Shown here piece by piece: positions 10,430-20,611 of a stretch of DNA of 64,000 nt. The stretch comes from Tetraselmis striata. Its lineage: Eukaryota > Chlorophyta > Chlorodendrophyceae > Chlorodendrales > Chlorodendraceae. Below the pieces are notes generated by a model. It worked only from the letters and a program-made list of their open reading frames with translations, was not told where the DNA came from and made no database searches. The position numbers and the translations under genes were made by a program. Each line of letters begins with the position of its first letter. Position 1 is the first letter of the stretch. Location: NCBI GenBank assembly GCA_006384855.1, contig VCJN01002615.1, forward strand, positions 27,797 through 91,796, written 5' to 3'.

Positions 10430-11735
10430 TTTTAAAAATAGTAAGGCCTATGGCAGGATGGGATTACTGCGGAGGCTTTAAGATTAGCGATACACTACGC
10501 CCGAATAGCCATTTTGGCAAGGCGTTGCTGGCCTTAATTAACGGGATATGGACTAAGAACTATATCCCCCAGCAATGGCGTAGCTCGGCCATAGTATCGG
10601 TGCCCCAAAAAGGCGATTCGACCCTTATGGACAATTATAGGGGAATTTCGATATTATGGGTGCCGTCATTACCTAACGCTTGTAAGACGTCTGCCAAGCG
10701 AAAGGGATAATCCGCCGTTCGCAGGCGGGTTTTATGCGGAATGAGGAGGGCCCCATGCAAGTCACCAGCTTGTTCGATACATCGCGGCTCGTCGCCAAGC
10801 GGCGGGTCTACCCACGCACGCGGGATTTATTGACTTCAGGAAGGCATATGACACCGTACCTCGTGAGCTTTTATTCCTAAAAATGCAAGCCATAGGAGTC
10901 ACGGGTAATATGCTTACCTGCATTAAAACTTTATGCATGGATAGTATGGTACGGGTTAAGACAAGGGTGGCCCCGGGAACACTATCAGACCCCATAACAA
11001 TATATAGCGTGGCCTCCGACAGGGGTGCCCCGCTTCCCCCGTGCGTCCCAATTAACATATTTATTAACGATATATTCCATGGGGTAGATCATCTAGGTTG
11101 TGATGTGCCGGGGCGCACCGACACATTATTAGTGGCAAGGCAACCACTAAGGGTGCCATGCCAGTTAAATACGCGGACGACGATGTTGGTATCACATGCT
11201 CGTTCGATTAACCTGCATGCCATGTTCACCCACTTCTCGCAATGGGCGGAGACCATTTTATTGGGTTTAGGGTACTCAAGTGTCGGGTGATGGCAGTAGG
11301 CCAACATTCCGACGAGACCGCGTTGAGACCCCGATGGGAGCTTGGTGGGGGGCGGGGGGGGGGGGGGGGGGGGGGGGGGGCGGATACCGGTTGTAAATGA
11401 ATATAGGTGCTTGGGTACGCTCACTAATTCGGATTTAGGTATGCGGCACGTAGTAGATGACCGGGTTAAGAAGGGTTCGGTATTAGTCCAGATACGGTAC
11501 TAGTCGGTGGACTTGCCATAATTACTATTAATATGCGTATGTCTGTGTTTAAAACCTGTGTACTATCGGGTATAACTTACGGGTGTGAAGTATGCGGTAT
11601 GGATAGAACTAGTGGCGCAAATAACTTACAGACCGTACTCAATCGGTCGTGCTCGCGGTGCCTTAACATTATAGCGGAGGGAGTAAAAACTCCCGTGGGG
11701 TGGCCACTGCACAGGTGATGCGGGAATTGGATATT
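10430..11735 (+). pseudogene. L1-clade reverse transcriptase remnant
   Basis: Successive frames encode recognisable L1-type reverse-transcriptase blocks: a segment ending SKAYG.DGITAEALR, then IPQQWRSSAIVSVPQKGD followed by NYRGISI, then FIDFRKAYDTVPRELLFLK, a weak GAPL block and KYADDDVGITC. The YADD motif corresponds to the polymerase active site. Frame changes between blocks and stop codons show that it is dead. A 27-base poly-G run at 11354-11380 interrupts the region after the YADD block. The sequence continues to 11735, where the 879-bp TIR element begins. Confidence 0.75.
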
Positions 11736-12614
11736 AGACCACACTCGGCATAGATTCCAAAACGCGATATCCAAAAGGCGGTTGCCTGATTAGGATACCA
11801 AAGCGGTACGTTTTGGAGATTTGAGCCCTCCGACCCCGACTCGGCATAACCTCCAGAATCCAAAATGGCCGAAATTTTGGGGATTTCGTTTTGGAGAGCG
11901 GCGCCACCTCCATAATCGGGCGCAGCTCTCCAAAACGCGCGTGCGGTGTGCCCGCGCCTTCCGGGCTTCTGGCCCCGTACCGCCGGGGCCCATCCGCACA
12001 GGTCCGCACCCACCCGCGGCGGCCCGTGCCAGATCCCGCCACTCGTGCTCGACCTAGGGCCCTGTAGACTGCCTCACGGGCAGTCAACGGCCTGGACGGG
12101 CTGCGACCGCGCGTGAGTGGTAGGGCGGTGCCGCCATGGGGAAGTTTGGCGACTGCCACCGCGCCCGCATGGAACGAGTCGCACCTACCTTTCGCCTTCA
12201 CCCACAGCACGGCACCTTTTCCGCGACGAGTGCACGACCAACGTGGCCGCTGCCACGGCAACAGTGCAGCCCGCAGCCCATAAAGAGCCCCCCGAGGCTG
12301 TGGGTAGCTTCGACTGCGTGCCCATCCCACCGATCAGTAGCGAGCGAGTAGGGGTGCTACGGTGGTTTGCTACGCTATGGATGCTGTAGCGGCAATGCGG
12401 CGGCCCGGGCCGCGGCCCGGCTGTTGCGGCATTGCGGCGGCCCGGGCCGCGGCCCGGCATTTTGGAGAGTAAATTTTGGAATCTATGCCGAGTCGCTCTT
12501 GCGGAGATGCCCAGTATCTCTCCAAAAGGGCCGAAATTATGGAGTTACGGGTTCGCGGCAGTACCCGTACAGATTATGGGGATTACGTTTTGGAATCTAT
12601 GCCGAGTGTGGTCT
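11736..12614. mobile_element. Short TIR DNA transposon (MITE-like), 879 bp, TSD TATT
   Basis: The two ends are perfect inverted copies over about 29 bp, starting AGACCACACTCGGCATAG. TATT flanks both sides (11732-11735 and 12615-12618), a clean 4-bp target duplication. Variants of the terminal motif (TTTTGGAATCTATGCCGAGT) also occur inside the ends, giving subterminal inverted repeats. It carries no convincing gene, so it is non-autonomous. Its insertion split the L1 element. Confidence 0.85.
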
Positions 12615-12735
12615 TATTGCTAACAGATGCTACCCTGTACGGCCGCTGCGGCACGTGTTAGGGTTACCACCATAACCCTACCTGCATACTCCTACCTATA
12701 CCCGTACTACCCACCTACTCGTTATACTCGTACAC

Positions 12736-12749
12736 CACCAGTACATGTT
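12736..12749. repeat. Left target-site duplication of the 4.6-kb LINE
   Basis: CACCAGTACATGTT is repeated exactly at 17351-17364, bracketing the element. Confidence 0.85.
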
Positions 12750-12825
12750 GGTGGTGGCCCCACCAGAGGCCCCACCCACCAGCGGCCCCGGAGGCGCTGC
12801 GGGGCCGTGCGTCGCCATGCCTCAC

Positions 12826-13679
12826 CCGCCGCCCAGATCGCGTAGCTGCCCTCAACCCCCTCCCACGCGACGTCACCGTTATGCCCGGGCTGTGGCGGGT
12901 CGCTTGTATCCGGCGGGGCGCCGCGCGATGTCTGCGCCTTCCGCCGATGGTGCGGCAGAACGCGCCGTTGACCCCGGGTCGCCGCCGCGCCCCAGTACAT
13001 CGTGCAGTATATCAGGCAGCCCCGGCGCATCGCGTGCGGCGGGAGCGTCGCCCGCGGCAACACCGTCCAGCGGCAGTGCACCGGACGCCACCCAGCCAAG
13101 GCCGAGCCCGCCCGCGGCTGCCGCTCCGCCGGCTCCCACGTACGCCCAGGCGGTGAGCCGGTCGTCGAGTCCCGAGTCCGCGACGGGCGCGGCAGGTACG
13201 ACCGGCGCGCGCGCTGCCTCGCCTGTGTCGTCGCCTCGCCGCAGTACTTTCAGCAGTATTTCGGGGCCCGGCGCGTCGCAGCGCGATCACGATGGCGCTC
13301 CGACCGGCCAGGAAGTCTCCGAGCGGCCCCAGCCGCGGCCGGCGGCAACCGCGGCCTAGCGCTCACCAGCCTCGATGCTCTCGCCCGCCTGCATTCCAGA
13401 CTACACGACAGCGGGCCGGCGCGACGGGGCGTAGCGCCGGCAGCGGCTTGGACAGTCGCCGACGCGCTTTCAGTCGCTGGCGTCGCCGCGGGCGCCGCGT
13501 GGGCGCCGAGGATTGACGCCGCAGCCAGGTCGCTCCAGCCCGCCCGCGTCAGGCACCACCCGGGCGACGTGTTGGCTTTCACCGAGGTCGCCGCCGCGTG
13601 GCTAGCCAAGGCGCGCGCCGTGCTGGCCGAGCGGCACCGCCGTCGGGGGTCGCGCCGCGCCGGTGGAGCTGGACAATAG
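12826..13679 (+). pseudogene. N-terminal region of the restriction-like-endonuclease LINE
   Basis: Two overlapping plus-strand frames make up this part. The first (to 13359) is Ser-, Pro- and Ala-rich, with MSAPSADGAAERAVD as its first clear Met-led segment. The second (to 13679) continues with a more ordered Ala-rich stretch (LARLHSRLHDSGPARRG). The switch from one frame to the other near 13340 suggests a frameshift. The antisense copy at 58-59.5 kb encodes the same order of segments, which supports this as real coding sequence. No zinc finger is visible. Confidence 0.55.
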
Positions 13680-15924
13680 TCAGTGCTGCCGTCGCCCGCA
13701 CTGCCGTCCGTCGCTGCGTTCCGGGGCGTCGCAGCGCCCCCGGTTGTTGCCCCCACGCCGCCAGAGGTGGGTGCACCGGCCGGCCACCCCGGTAGCCAGG
13801 CCTCACGGGCTCGGTATCCGCCCCCCCCCTACTCGCCCATCTCCAGCCGGCGACGGGGTGGGGTGGGGTGCGGTGGACCACCTCTCCGACGTGGACATGG
13901 TGCACATGCCGGCGGAGATGTCCATGGAGACGGCGGTGCCTATTGACTTACATGAAGCGTGGGCGGAGGCACAACGCTGCGTGAATGAGCGGGTGGTGGC
14001 GGCGATGGAGGCCGATGACCCCATGGTGTTGGATAGGGCGCTTAAGTGGAAGTACCTGCTGCCGCAATTGTTGCTTAGGGCCCCGAGCCGAGGCGGACGG
14101 CGGCGGCTACAAGCCTTGGCGTGGCGCTTCCGCGCCTTCGCGGAGAGGCGCATGACCGAACTCGTGCGCTCATGGGACGACGCGCGCACTGAGGCGTTCT
14201 ACGCCGGACATGCCCGCCAGCGTCGGACGGACGCCGATCTCTTTGCGGCGCTGCTTGTGGGCACCGCAGACACCGTTGTGGCGTTGGTGGAGGACGGAGA
14301 GCTCTCCCGAGCGGCGGGCCGACTATCTTCTAAGGGTATGGGCGACTTGTCCGATCCTGCTATCCTCGCCCAGCTGCGCGACAAGCACCCGTCCCGTAAC
14401 CACCCGATCCCAGACGCCGCGTATGACATTCCGGTGGACGAGGCCGCCCTGACGGTGGACATGCGCGTGCCGTACCAGCAACTCAAGCAGCACGTGGCGG
14501 CGGGGCCCTCAGGCATGCGCAACGAGTATCTCCGCTGCTTGGTGGGCGAATACGCCCCGGCGTCCGGGCCCGCGGCAGTCCGCGCCATGTCGGAGGTTGC
14601 CTCCATGTACCTCCAAGGTCGCCTGCCCGGGTGGTTCAACCGGCTCTTCGCGTCTGCTAGGCTCGTGGCACCGGTCAAGAAGCTAGGCGAGGGGAGGGCC
14701 CCGGACGTGCGGCCTGTGGCAATCGGGGAGGCGGAGCGGCGCGCAGCGGAGCGGGCAGTGGTGGAAAACATGAAGGAGGCATACGTGTCAGTGCTCGCTC
14801 CATCTCAGCTTGGCGTTGGCATTCCCGCGGGCGACTCTGTGCTCATCCACGGCGTCCGGCTCATCGCCGAGAAGCTTGGCCCACGTGCCGTCATCTTCCA
14901 CACAGACCTTCGCAACGCTTACAACGAGGCATGGCGCCGCACCATCATCCAACGCCACATCGACTGCTCTCCACTACACCCTGTCATCCCTGCGCTCCTA
15001 GCCTCCCTCTCCACGGATTCATATCTGGTCGTGGACGACCGGTCCGCCCCTCTGCGGTCGGAGGACGGCGTGCAACAGGGCGCACCTTTAGCCACGACTT
15101 CCTTTTGCGTCGCGATTCACCCCGAGGTGCAGCAGTGTGATACCACGTTGGAGGTCAATGACGGGGCGGCGCGCTTCAACGCCGACGATGGATTTCTGGT
15201 GGGCCTTCCGGAGCACGTTTGGCCGGCTCTTCACGCCTTCCGCACGTCCATCAAGGCGTCCGTGGGGCTTGAGGTGCGCTTCGACAAGATGCAGGCGTAC
15301 AGCGCTGACATGGAGGCCGCGCGGCGTGAGGCTCCGGCCGACATCGAGTGGCCCGAGCTAGATGGCCATCACGGCATCGCGGTCCTGAACGTGCCGCTCG
15401 GATCGCCAGAGTATGTGCAGGCGTACATGCGCGGCAAGGCGGAGGAGCTACGAGAGGAGGTGGACGCTAGCCTGAGCAAGCTTCTATCTGCCAAGCCCAG
15501 CCGTCGGTACACCCACGCCTTGCATCACCATGCATGGGCCCTGCTCAAGCACTGCATGCAACACAAGGCGGGGTATTGGCTCCGCAATTGTCTTCCGTCC
15601 GAGGAGGAGGCCTTTGCGGAGGCAGTGGATGCCACCATCCTTGCGGCGGTCGAACGGGTGCTAGGGGTCTCTTTTGATCCCTCCACGTACGGCACCGACA
15701 CCAATCCGGTGGTCACCGATATCTTGGCGGAGCTTTTGCACGACCCCGACCCCATGGCAGCGGAGGTGGCTACCTTGAGCGAGGATGCAGTGCTGGCTAG
15801 GGCGTGCAGCAGGCTTCACCTCCCCACTCGATTGAAGGGAGCTGGCATCCGCCGCATGGCTACCGTTCGTGATGCCGCCTTCGTCGGCTGCATGAATGCC
15901 ATCCTCCCAAGGTTCCGTTCCTGA
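13663..15924 (+). CDS. Reverse transcriptase of the restriction-like-endonuclease LINE
   Basis: A 753-codon frame, probably continuing from the preceding one by frameshift, since it has a GTG and no ATG at its start; the first internal ATG is near 13898. Reverse-transcriptase blocks are visible: AGPSGMRNEYLRCL (block like GPDGI), APVKKLGEGRAPDVRPVAIG, then FHTDLRNAYNEAWRR (catalytic Asp, with the N-A-Y/F-N signature common in CRE-like elements). GVQQGAPLA and ARFNADDGFLVG (catalytic Asp pair) follow. The product copies its own RNA at a nicked target. The frame stops at 15924, where homology continues in another frame. Confidence 0.85.
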   Translation: MELDNSQCCRRPHCRPSLRSGASQRPRLLPPRRQRWVHRPATPVARPHGLGIRPPPTRPSPAGDGVGWGAVDHLSDVDMVHMPAEMSMETAVPIDLHEAWAEAQRCVNERVVAAMEADDPMVLDRALKWKYLLPQLLLRAPSRGGRRRLQALAWRFRAFAERRMTELVRSWDDARTEAFYAGHARQRRTDADLFAALLVGTADTVVALVEDGELSRAAGRLSSKGMGDLSDPAILAQLRDKHPSRNHPIPDAAYDIPVDEAALTVDMRVPYQQLKQHVAAGPSGMRNEYLRCLVGEYAPASGPAAVRAMSEVASMYLQGRLPGWFNRLFASARLVAPVKKLGEGRAPDVRPVAIGEAERRAAERAVVENMKEAYVSVLAPSQLGVGIPAGDSVLIHGVRLIAEKLGPRAVIFHTDLRNAYNEAWRRTIIQRHIDCSPLHPVIPALLASLSTDSYLVVDDRSAPLRSEDGVQQGAPLATTSFCVAIHPEVQQCDTTLEVNDGAARFNADDGFLVGLPEHVWPALHAFRTSIKASVGLEVRFDKMQAYSADMEAARREAPADIEWPELDGHHGIAVLNVPLGSPEYVQAYMRGKAEELREEVDASLSKLLSAKPSRRYTHALHHHAWALLKHCMQHKAGYWLRNCLPSEEEAFAEAVDATILAAVERVLGVSFDPSTYGTDTNPVVTDILAELLHDPDPMAAEVATLSEDAVLARACSRLHLPTRLKGAGIRRMATVRDAAFVGCMNAILPRFRS

Positions 15925-17296
15925 CTAGGAACTCCGGCACCAACACCCCCACCCCTGGTTTCTTCGACCCACAGCTCGGGTCCGTACTTGGCCGAGGCAG
16001 CTTCAACGCAAATTCTTCCGCCCGCCAGTATGACCACTTCCTCAACGATGCTCATGGGTCGGACAGCTACGCCGCGGAGATGCGCGAGGCGTGGGGCCGC
16101 CTCCAAGTGGCTACTGCTGGCCATCTCGGCGACGCAGATGCACGCCAGATGGAGCGGGAAGTGGAGGCTGCGTCGGGTCGCAAAAGGAGCTGACGGCATT
16201 TCTAGACCAGGGCAACAACTCTCGGCTTCGAAATGAGGTGTGCGCTCTCCCCGCCACATGTAGGGAACGGATCTTGTTCAACCAGCTCGACGCGGCGTCA
16301 GGCATGTGGACAGTGGCCATCCCCACCGCGCGGACAGCCATGACTCCGCATGAGCTGCGGGAGGTCGCTGCCGGGTACTTCTTTCTGCCTAGCCCGTGCT
16401 TGGCCCCGGTGGTTGGGTGCCAGATCATTCTGCCCTCGACAGAGCACAGCCCTGTCATTGTTGATCTATACGGCGACGCGCTCATGAACCTCCCGGCGCC
16501 TGGAGACGCTCACTGGCGTATACAGCACGACGCTATCGCAGATGCCTTCTGCGATCACTGTGTTCACGACCTAGGTATCGCATTACGGCGGGAGATGGAT
16601 GACTTGTTCCAGCAGGCAGTGCCTCTCGGCAACACCGTACCCAGGGATGAGCTCAAGGACCTAGTGCCGGACGCAGAGCTCTCCCTTCCGGCGTTCAACG
16701 TCGTGACCGGGAGCTATGATCCCCGGAGCTTGAAGTCCACGCTGTTGGAGTTCAAGACTATGCGGTACGGGGTCAAGTACACTTCAGTGCCCCGGGCCAC
16801 GGCTGTGGATCGGTTTGAGCGCTCCCTGTTGGGCGACATACAACGGGGGTTGGCTGCGCGGGATGCGGCGTGGCACAACACGGAGCCCGGGCAGAAGGGT
16901 CCTCTTCGAGACATCCTGGATATGTCGGAGTACACGGGCATGGTCTTCGGCACAGTGGGTGAGGTGAGCAAGGGGGTGCACCGCACAGTGCGTGGTGTCG
17001 CATGCTTGGCTGCGGATCGGGGTGCCCTCTCATCGCGGGGCACTCGGTGCATCACCCGGGCTCACCAGGAGGCCTTGCTCGCAAGAGATTTCCTCGGGGT
17101 CCTGAGCTTGGTGGCCGCTCGAGAGCGCGCTCGCTGCCTCATCAGACGGCGCAGATTCGTCTGCCATCCCGTTGCTGAAGCTGCACAGCACGTCCGAGGA
17201 TCACCCACACACACACGTGCTCGCGTGGCCCGGACTCTGAACCGTGCGAGCATCACTCATCCATCCCGCCTCATGCGGGATGCGGGCCGCTTTTAG
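15917..17296 (+). pseudogene. C-terminal Cys/His segment and restriction-like endonuclease of the LINE
   Basis: Coding continues in a shifted frame from about 15917 (NSGTNTPTPGFFDPQLGSVLG) to about 16190, then shifts again into a frame that runs to 17296. So this part is separated from the reverse transcriptase by two frameshifts. The last frame holds HDAIADAFCDHCVHDLG, a Cys/His cluster, followed by DLVPDAELSLP and, about 20 residues on, LLEFKT. PD-x(n)-E-x-K is the signature of PD-(D/E)XK nucleases used by R2/CRE-type LINEs to nick the target. The end is rich in Arg. The nuclease call is an inference from motif order. Confidence 0.65.
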
Positions 17297-17350
17297 GCGG
17301 CTTGCTGTGTTCATTTTCTAATTCTGGGGAACTGTCCTTTTTGTAATTCA

Positions 17351-17364
17351 CACCAGTACATGTT
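17351..17364. repeat. Right target-site duplication of the 4.6-kb LINE
   Basis: Exact copy of 12736-12749. Confidence 0.85.
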
Positions 17365-17470
17365 ACACGATAGCCCGTACATATCATCCCAAGCCGCATC
17401 AGTACTGCCGCAGTAGCGACTAGTAAAGCAATGCCGCAGCAATACCGTAGAAATATTGCAGCAATGACCG

Positions 17471-18450
17471 ATGACCCAAGACCAGATTGCACTTCCAAAG
17501 CTTAGCACCTGCGCGCAACCGACTATCAAGCCGGTAGCCAATCTGCATGAAGCCGTGTACGCCCCGGTACACCGTATCAATTCCTTTGCTGCAAACCTTT
17601 TCCTTGCCTACGCTAAAGCATCTCGCCTAAAGCTTACATCACGGGCTCGGGCGTTCCTTGAAGCATCCGACTTGAATACATGTATCATACATTTAGTAGA
17701 TCAACCAAGTCGGGCGCGCCCTATCTAACACGTGGACGTCGGGGACTGTGCGGTGGTTACATTGACTACCTAGGGCAAACTATGAGTGGAGGCTCCGGCA
17801 AGGTCACTAGCCCCGCACGATGCCGCTAAACTAGTAAAGGCATCGGTGTGGGCGCGGTACAAATCGTCGGCATTGTTGGCACACACTAAAACTTGTAGTA
17901 GTATATATGTCTAGGCGTCTTGTGCGTCAAACCCGCTGCCACAGTATGGTGTGGGTGTCCCCGCGGGGGTTGTGGTCGGGCTATACATTATGATACAATT
18001 ACGCACCCGAGTATTTCCCACTGCCCGCCGATTGGCTCGGATTCATGCCATGCCTGAGCGGTTCCTTGAACACTGCCATGCAAGTGGTGGAGGTGAATTG
18101 GAGATTATCGAACATATGTTGGTGGAGTGCTTGCGGTGGGGGTGTTTCTGTCATAATTTGGGGTTGTCATTTACGGAGTTCATGGATTTTATTGGTAGTC
18201 ACGTTATTGCGTCGACACCCGAGGACTTAAATGCTTTTATTTTGGGCGCCCCCATTCACGGCACCCTGGATTTTACTAGGAATGGGAATTATTTCCAGCT
18301 ATGGCGTCAGGCCCTCCCTCACATTGCCTTTTTTGTATGTATCGCATTCCCGAGATGCTTTGCTCCGCGGGATGGGTCTTGCTCCAACTCGAATTAATGT
18401 ACTCGAATGGGCCGACGCCCAAACGGGTAGATAGGGCGGACCTTTCGTGG
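17471..18450 (+). pseudogene. C-terminal part of the split L1-like LINE
   Basis: A frame at 17471-17728 (ARAFLEASDLNTCIIHLVDQ) looks like the region after the reverse transcriptase of algal L1 elements. It is followed after stops by a 148-codon frame at 17951-18397 with ELEIIEHMLVEC and downstream Cys residues, like the C-terminal Cys/His motif of L1 proteins. The region from about 18240 is found again in the minus-strand fragment at 26.03-26.48 kb (APPFTAPWILLGMGIISSYG versus PPFTAPWILLGMGKFSSYG in a shifted frame). Stops and frame changes show that it is dead. Confidence 0.65.
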
Positions 18451-18693
18451 TGAGTGCGGGGTATTCTTATGTCAATGTTTTAGACGTACGGTGATCCAAC
18501 AGTGTTGGAAATTCTGTAATTGGTCTTCAATTAGTCGTGCAGAATGCTTCGGCAATTTGCTTGTTGACTAAAACGGAACGTCGCCCACCCAGGACTTTCC
18601 GTAACTGGATCACTGCATAAACGGCCGTCGTAGAGACGCTGCAAGGGTTTAGGGTCACCGGTGCCAGTCCTGTCCCCGGGGGGGGGGGGGGGG
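18451..18693 (+). repeat. L1 3' UTR ending in a 16-base poly-G run
   Basis: The sequence matches the reverse complement of 26034-26260, including the segment around GTGATCCAACAGTGTTGGAA and the end CAGTCCTGTCCC. Here the end is followed by G16 at 18678-18693; in the other copy it is followed by GGGGGCGGG and then the target duplication. Confidence 0.75.
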
Positions 18694-18725
18694 CGAAACG
18701 AGAAAATGAGTACAGGTAGTCGCTA

Positions 18726-19202
18726 CTACCCGTATGAATATTGATTCTGATAAAAGACTGTGGTTATTAGAGGGTTCCCGCTAAATATATAGCTCGCATT
18801 AGATAGCTCTCGACATCGCGCCACGTCGCCCGCATAACCGCGGTTAATGTAATTTACCGCCGCTGTGCTACTCCGCAGTTGCTTTACCTCCGCCGCGTCT
18901 GCGATCGCGTCCTCGTCGGGCGCCCGAGGGTCCCCCTCCTCGTCCTCCCACTCCACGTCCACCCAACCCGTCAGCTTCAACCAGTTCCGCAGGTCATCCC
19001 ACTCCTTGAACCCGGCCTCGCCCTTTTTCAGCACGACCGTGGGATCGCGCTGTTGGTCATTGACCGCCGACCACTGACTGTCGTTCATGTCGGCCTTCCG
19101 CTCGCTACCCGCCCGCCACACCGCCACCATGGCCTTCACCTTCTCCGACAGGTTTTCCCCCACCGGCAGCTCAATGTCCGTTTCAGGAACCACCTCCAGC
19201 AT
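18726..19202 (-). CDS. Hypothetical acidic protein fragment inside the TIR element
   Basis: A 158-codon frame from ATG at 19202. It is acidic, with Trp-rich segments such as WDDLRNWLKLTGWVDVEWED and a following EDEDAIADAAE-type acidic stretch, unlike the random Arg/Pro-rich shadow frames around it. The last 20 codons run through the left TIR of the element and beyond, so the original C terminus is probably lost. The frame may extend upstream of the Met. No family was recognised. It looks like a piece of a real gene carried by a non-autonomous transposon, either host sequence or part of the autonomous partner. Confidence 0.4.
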   Translation of the reverse strand: MLEVVPETDIELPVGENLSEKVKAMVAVWRAGSERKADMNDSQWSAVNDQQRDPTVVLKKGEAGFKEWDDLRNWLKLTGWVDVEWEDEEGDPRAPDEDAIADAAEVKQLRSSTAAVNYINRGYAGDVARCRELSNASYIFSGNPLITTVFYQNQYSYG

Positions 19203-19699
19203 ATCCTCGCGCAGCTTAGACTCCAGCTATGCCTAATCCCCCCACTACTTCGACCGCCAGTACGCGGGGACGCCTGCGCTGTCGGCGGCGCGCCGCAGCG
19301 CCAAGAACCACGCGAGTTCGCTGTCCCACCGCTGTGACCAAGCGTACCCAGACGAGTGGTTGCTGGTCTTCTCGGCTGCGCGGGACATACTGGACAACAG
19401 GGCGCGGGTCACTGGGTGTTGAGTGGGTGCAAGCGGTGGCGGCGGACGTGGGTTGCTGGAAGATGCAGAGTGGAGCTCGCGCGGGTGGACCTCCCCAGCG
19501 GTCCCACGGGCCGCGGAATTTAAGAGCTATCCAATTCATTTTACCGGTCATAACAGAGGCTATCCAAATCGCGGCGAGCTATCTATTTGCGAGCAATTAG
19601 ATAGCTCGGAGAGCTATCTAATTGCTCGTACGCGGGCGTTACGCGCTGACGTGTCAATAAAGTGCTATCTAATTAGAGCTATATATTTTGCGGGAACCC
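18772..19699. mobile_element. 928-bp TIR element with a captured-looking ORF
   Basis: The ends are inverted copies of about 37 bp with few mismatches, starting GGGTTCCCGC and containing AAATATATAGCTC and ATTAGATAGC. The motif AGCTATCTAATT recurs several times near the right end, as in subterminal repeats. The internal part is GC-rich and carries the minus-strand ORF ending at 18726, while the ends are AT-rich. No target duplication is clear; ATTCTGATAAA occurs on both outer sides but not directly at the left end. Non-autonomous. Confidence 0.65.
19590..19628. other. Perfect hairpin, 18-bp arms, 3-base loop
   Basis: CGAGCAATTAGATAGCTC at 19590-19607 is followed by GGA and its exact reverse complement at 19611-19628. 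It is built from the same subterminal motif as the ends of the enclosing TIR element. Confidence 0.85.
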
Positions 19700-19739
19700 G
19701 CTATTCTGATAAAGTAAAATGCGGCGACTCTTGCTTGTA

Positions 19740-20611
19740 CCCGGCCGCAGCCGAAAATATTCGTACTGGTACCGGTACGAAATTTATGATGCGTTGCTGT
19801 GCGACTACGAGCCGTAGTCGCTAAACACCGTACTATCAACCGAATCGTAACCGTAAATCGCCGATATTTGCGGCTGAAGAATTGCGGCCGGCCGCGCTAG
19901 CCGCAAATATAGCCAGCATATTTGCGGCTGACGAAAATCGGGGTCAGCCAGACGTAAATCGAAATAGTATTTAGCGCTTTACATATATATTCTGCCAATG
20001 CACACACCGACCGCAAATCTCCACTAAGCGGACGACACACGCCGCCCGCCTCCCCCCCCCCCCCCTCGCCCGGCGGGGACCCCGACGAGCGCGCATGATG
20101 GCGCGCTAATGGCACCATGCCGGGTCAAAGAGTTTGAACTTTTAAACTATGAAGACCGTGTACCTTCGTTGGCGAGGCATTCAAATTTCGTTTCTAGCTC
20201 GTGCCATTATTGTCGCTCTCCTCCCACGATCCTCTTCACACGGGTGCATCGCCCACACACATCGCTCGTCGCCATGGCCGCCGACTCGCCCCAGGACACG
20301 ACTCCCCACCTCGAGGCCGGGCAGGCCAACGAGTCCCCTGAGGAGTTGGAGGAGGAGGAACTCGTCGAATAGGAGTATGGCAACGGTGGTAGCGACGCTG
20401 GGCGAGGCGACAAAGGGGATGGCGACGAGGATCTTGACGATGGCGATCATGGGGACGCCCATGAGCGACGTGTTAACGGTTGCTCCGTGGTTCCAGACCG
20501 CTTGCCTCGCGGCCGTATGTATGCAGCCGTAAACAACCGAAATTTGCGATTCGTACGGATTTCCCGTACCCGTATACATATTTATGGCTACGGGCCCCGG
20601 CTGCGGTCGGG
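19740..20611. mobile_element. TIR element, family with the copy at 27210-28288 (copy 1)
   Basis: Ends are inverted copies beginning CCCGRCCGCAGCCG. The element aligns with 27210-28288 along both arms and most of the middle, including a poly-C run and the region around a short ORF. TA precedes the left end; the right side reads TC. Inner arms contain GTACGAAATT-type inverted sequence. Too small to encode a transposase, hence non-autonomous. Confidence 0.8.
20274..20372 (+). CDS. Short ORF of the TIR family (possible transposase N terminus)
   Basis: A 32-codon frame starting in a good context (GCCATGGCC) with MAADSPQDT, then an acidic Glu-rich end. The other copy at 27864 starts MAADS at the same place and then drifts into another frame. 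The conserved start suggests that both elements derive from a coding parent and kept the beginning of its gene. Confidence 0.3.
   Translation: MAADSPQDTTPHLEAGQANESPEELEEEELVE

Larger units (their letters stand above)
12750..17350 (+). mobile_element. Non-LTR retrotransposon with restriction-like-endonuclease-type C terminus, about 4.6 kb
   Basis: The element is bracketed by exact 14-bp direct repeats, the usual sign of target-primed reverse transcription. It encodes, in order, an Ala/Pro/Ser-rich N-terminal region, a reverse transcriptase, a Cys/His segment and a PD...EFK nuclease-like region. The arrangement of reverse transcriptase followed by a C-terminal nuclease fits the CRE/R2/NeSL side of the LINE tree rather than L1; the exact clade is not certain. 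It sits in repeat DNA, so no site specificity is evident. The coding frame is interrupted at about four places, so this copy looks inactive but young. A second antisense copy lies at 58.0-59.5 kb. Confidence 0.85.
9290..18693 (+). mobile_element. L1-like non-LTR retrotransposon (LINE), old, split by two later insertions
   Basis: Pieces of one LINE appear in order on the plus strand: a poorly preserved 5' part (from about 9.3 kb), reverse transcriptase (10.4-11.7 kb), then after two insertions (11736-12614 and 12750-17350) the C-terminal region and zinc-knuckle-like segment (17.47-18.45 kb). A 3' UTR ends in a poly-G run. The reading frame is broken many times. The 3' UTR is confirmed by a second copy at 26.03-26.48 kb that shares the sequence up to the same end point. 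The 5' boundary is uncertain. Confidence 0.75.

Noticed and set aside
12750-17350. Assigning the element firmly to the R2 or CRE clade
   Set aside because: Motifs fit a restriction-like-endonuclease LINE, but the N-terminal zinc fingers and site specificity that would decide the clade were not seen.
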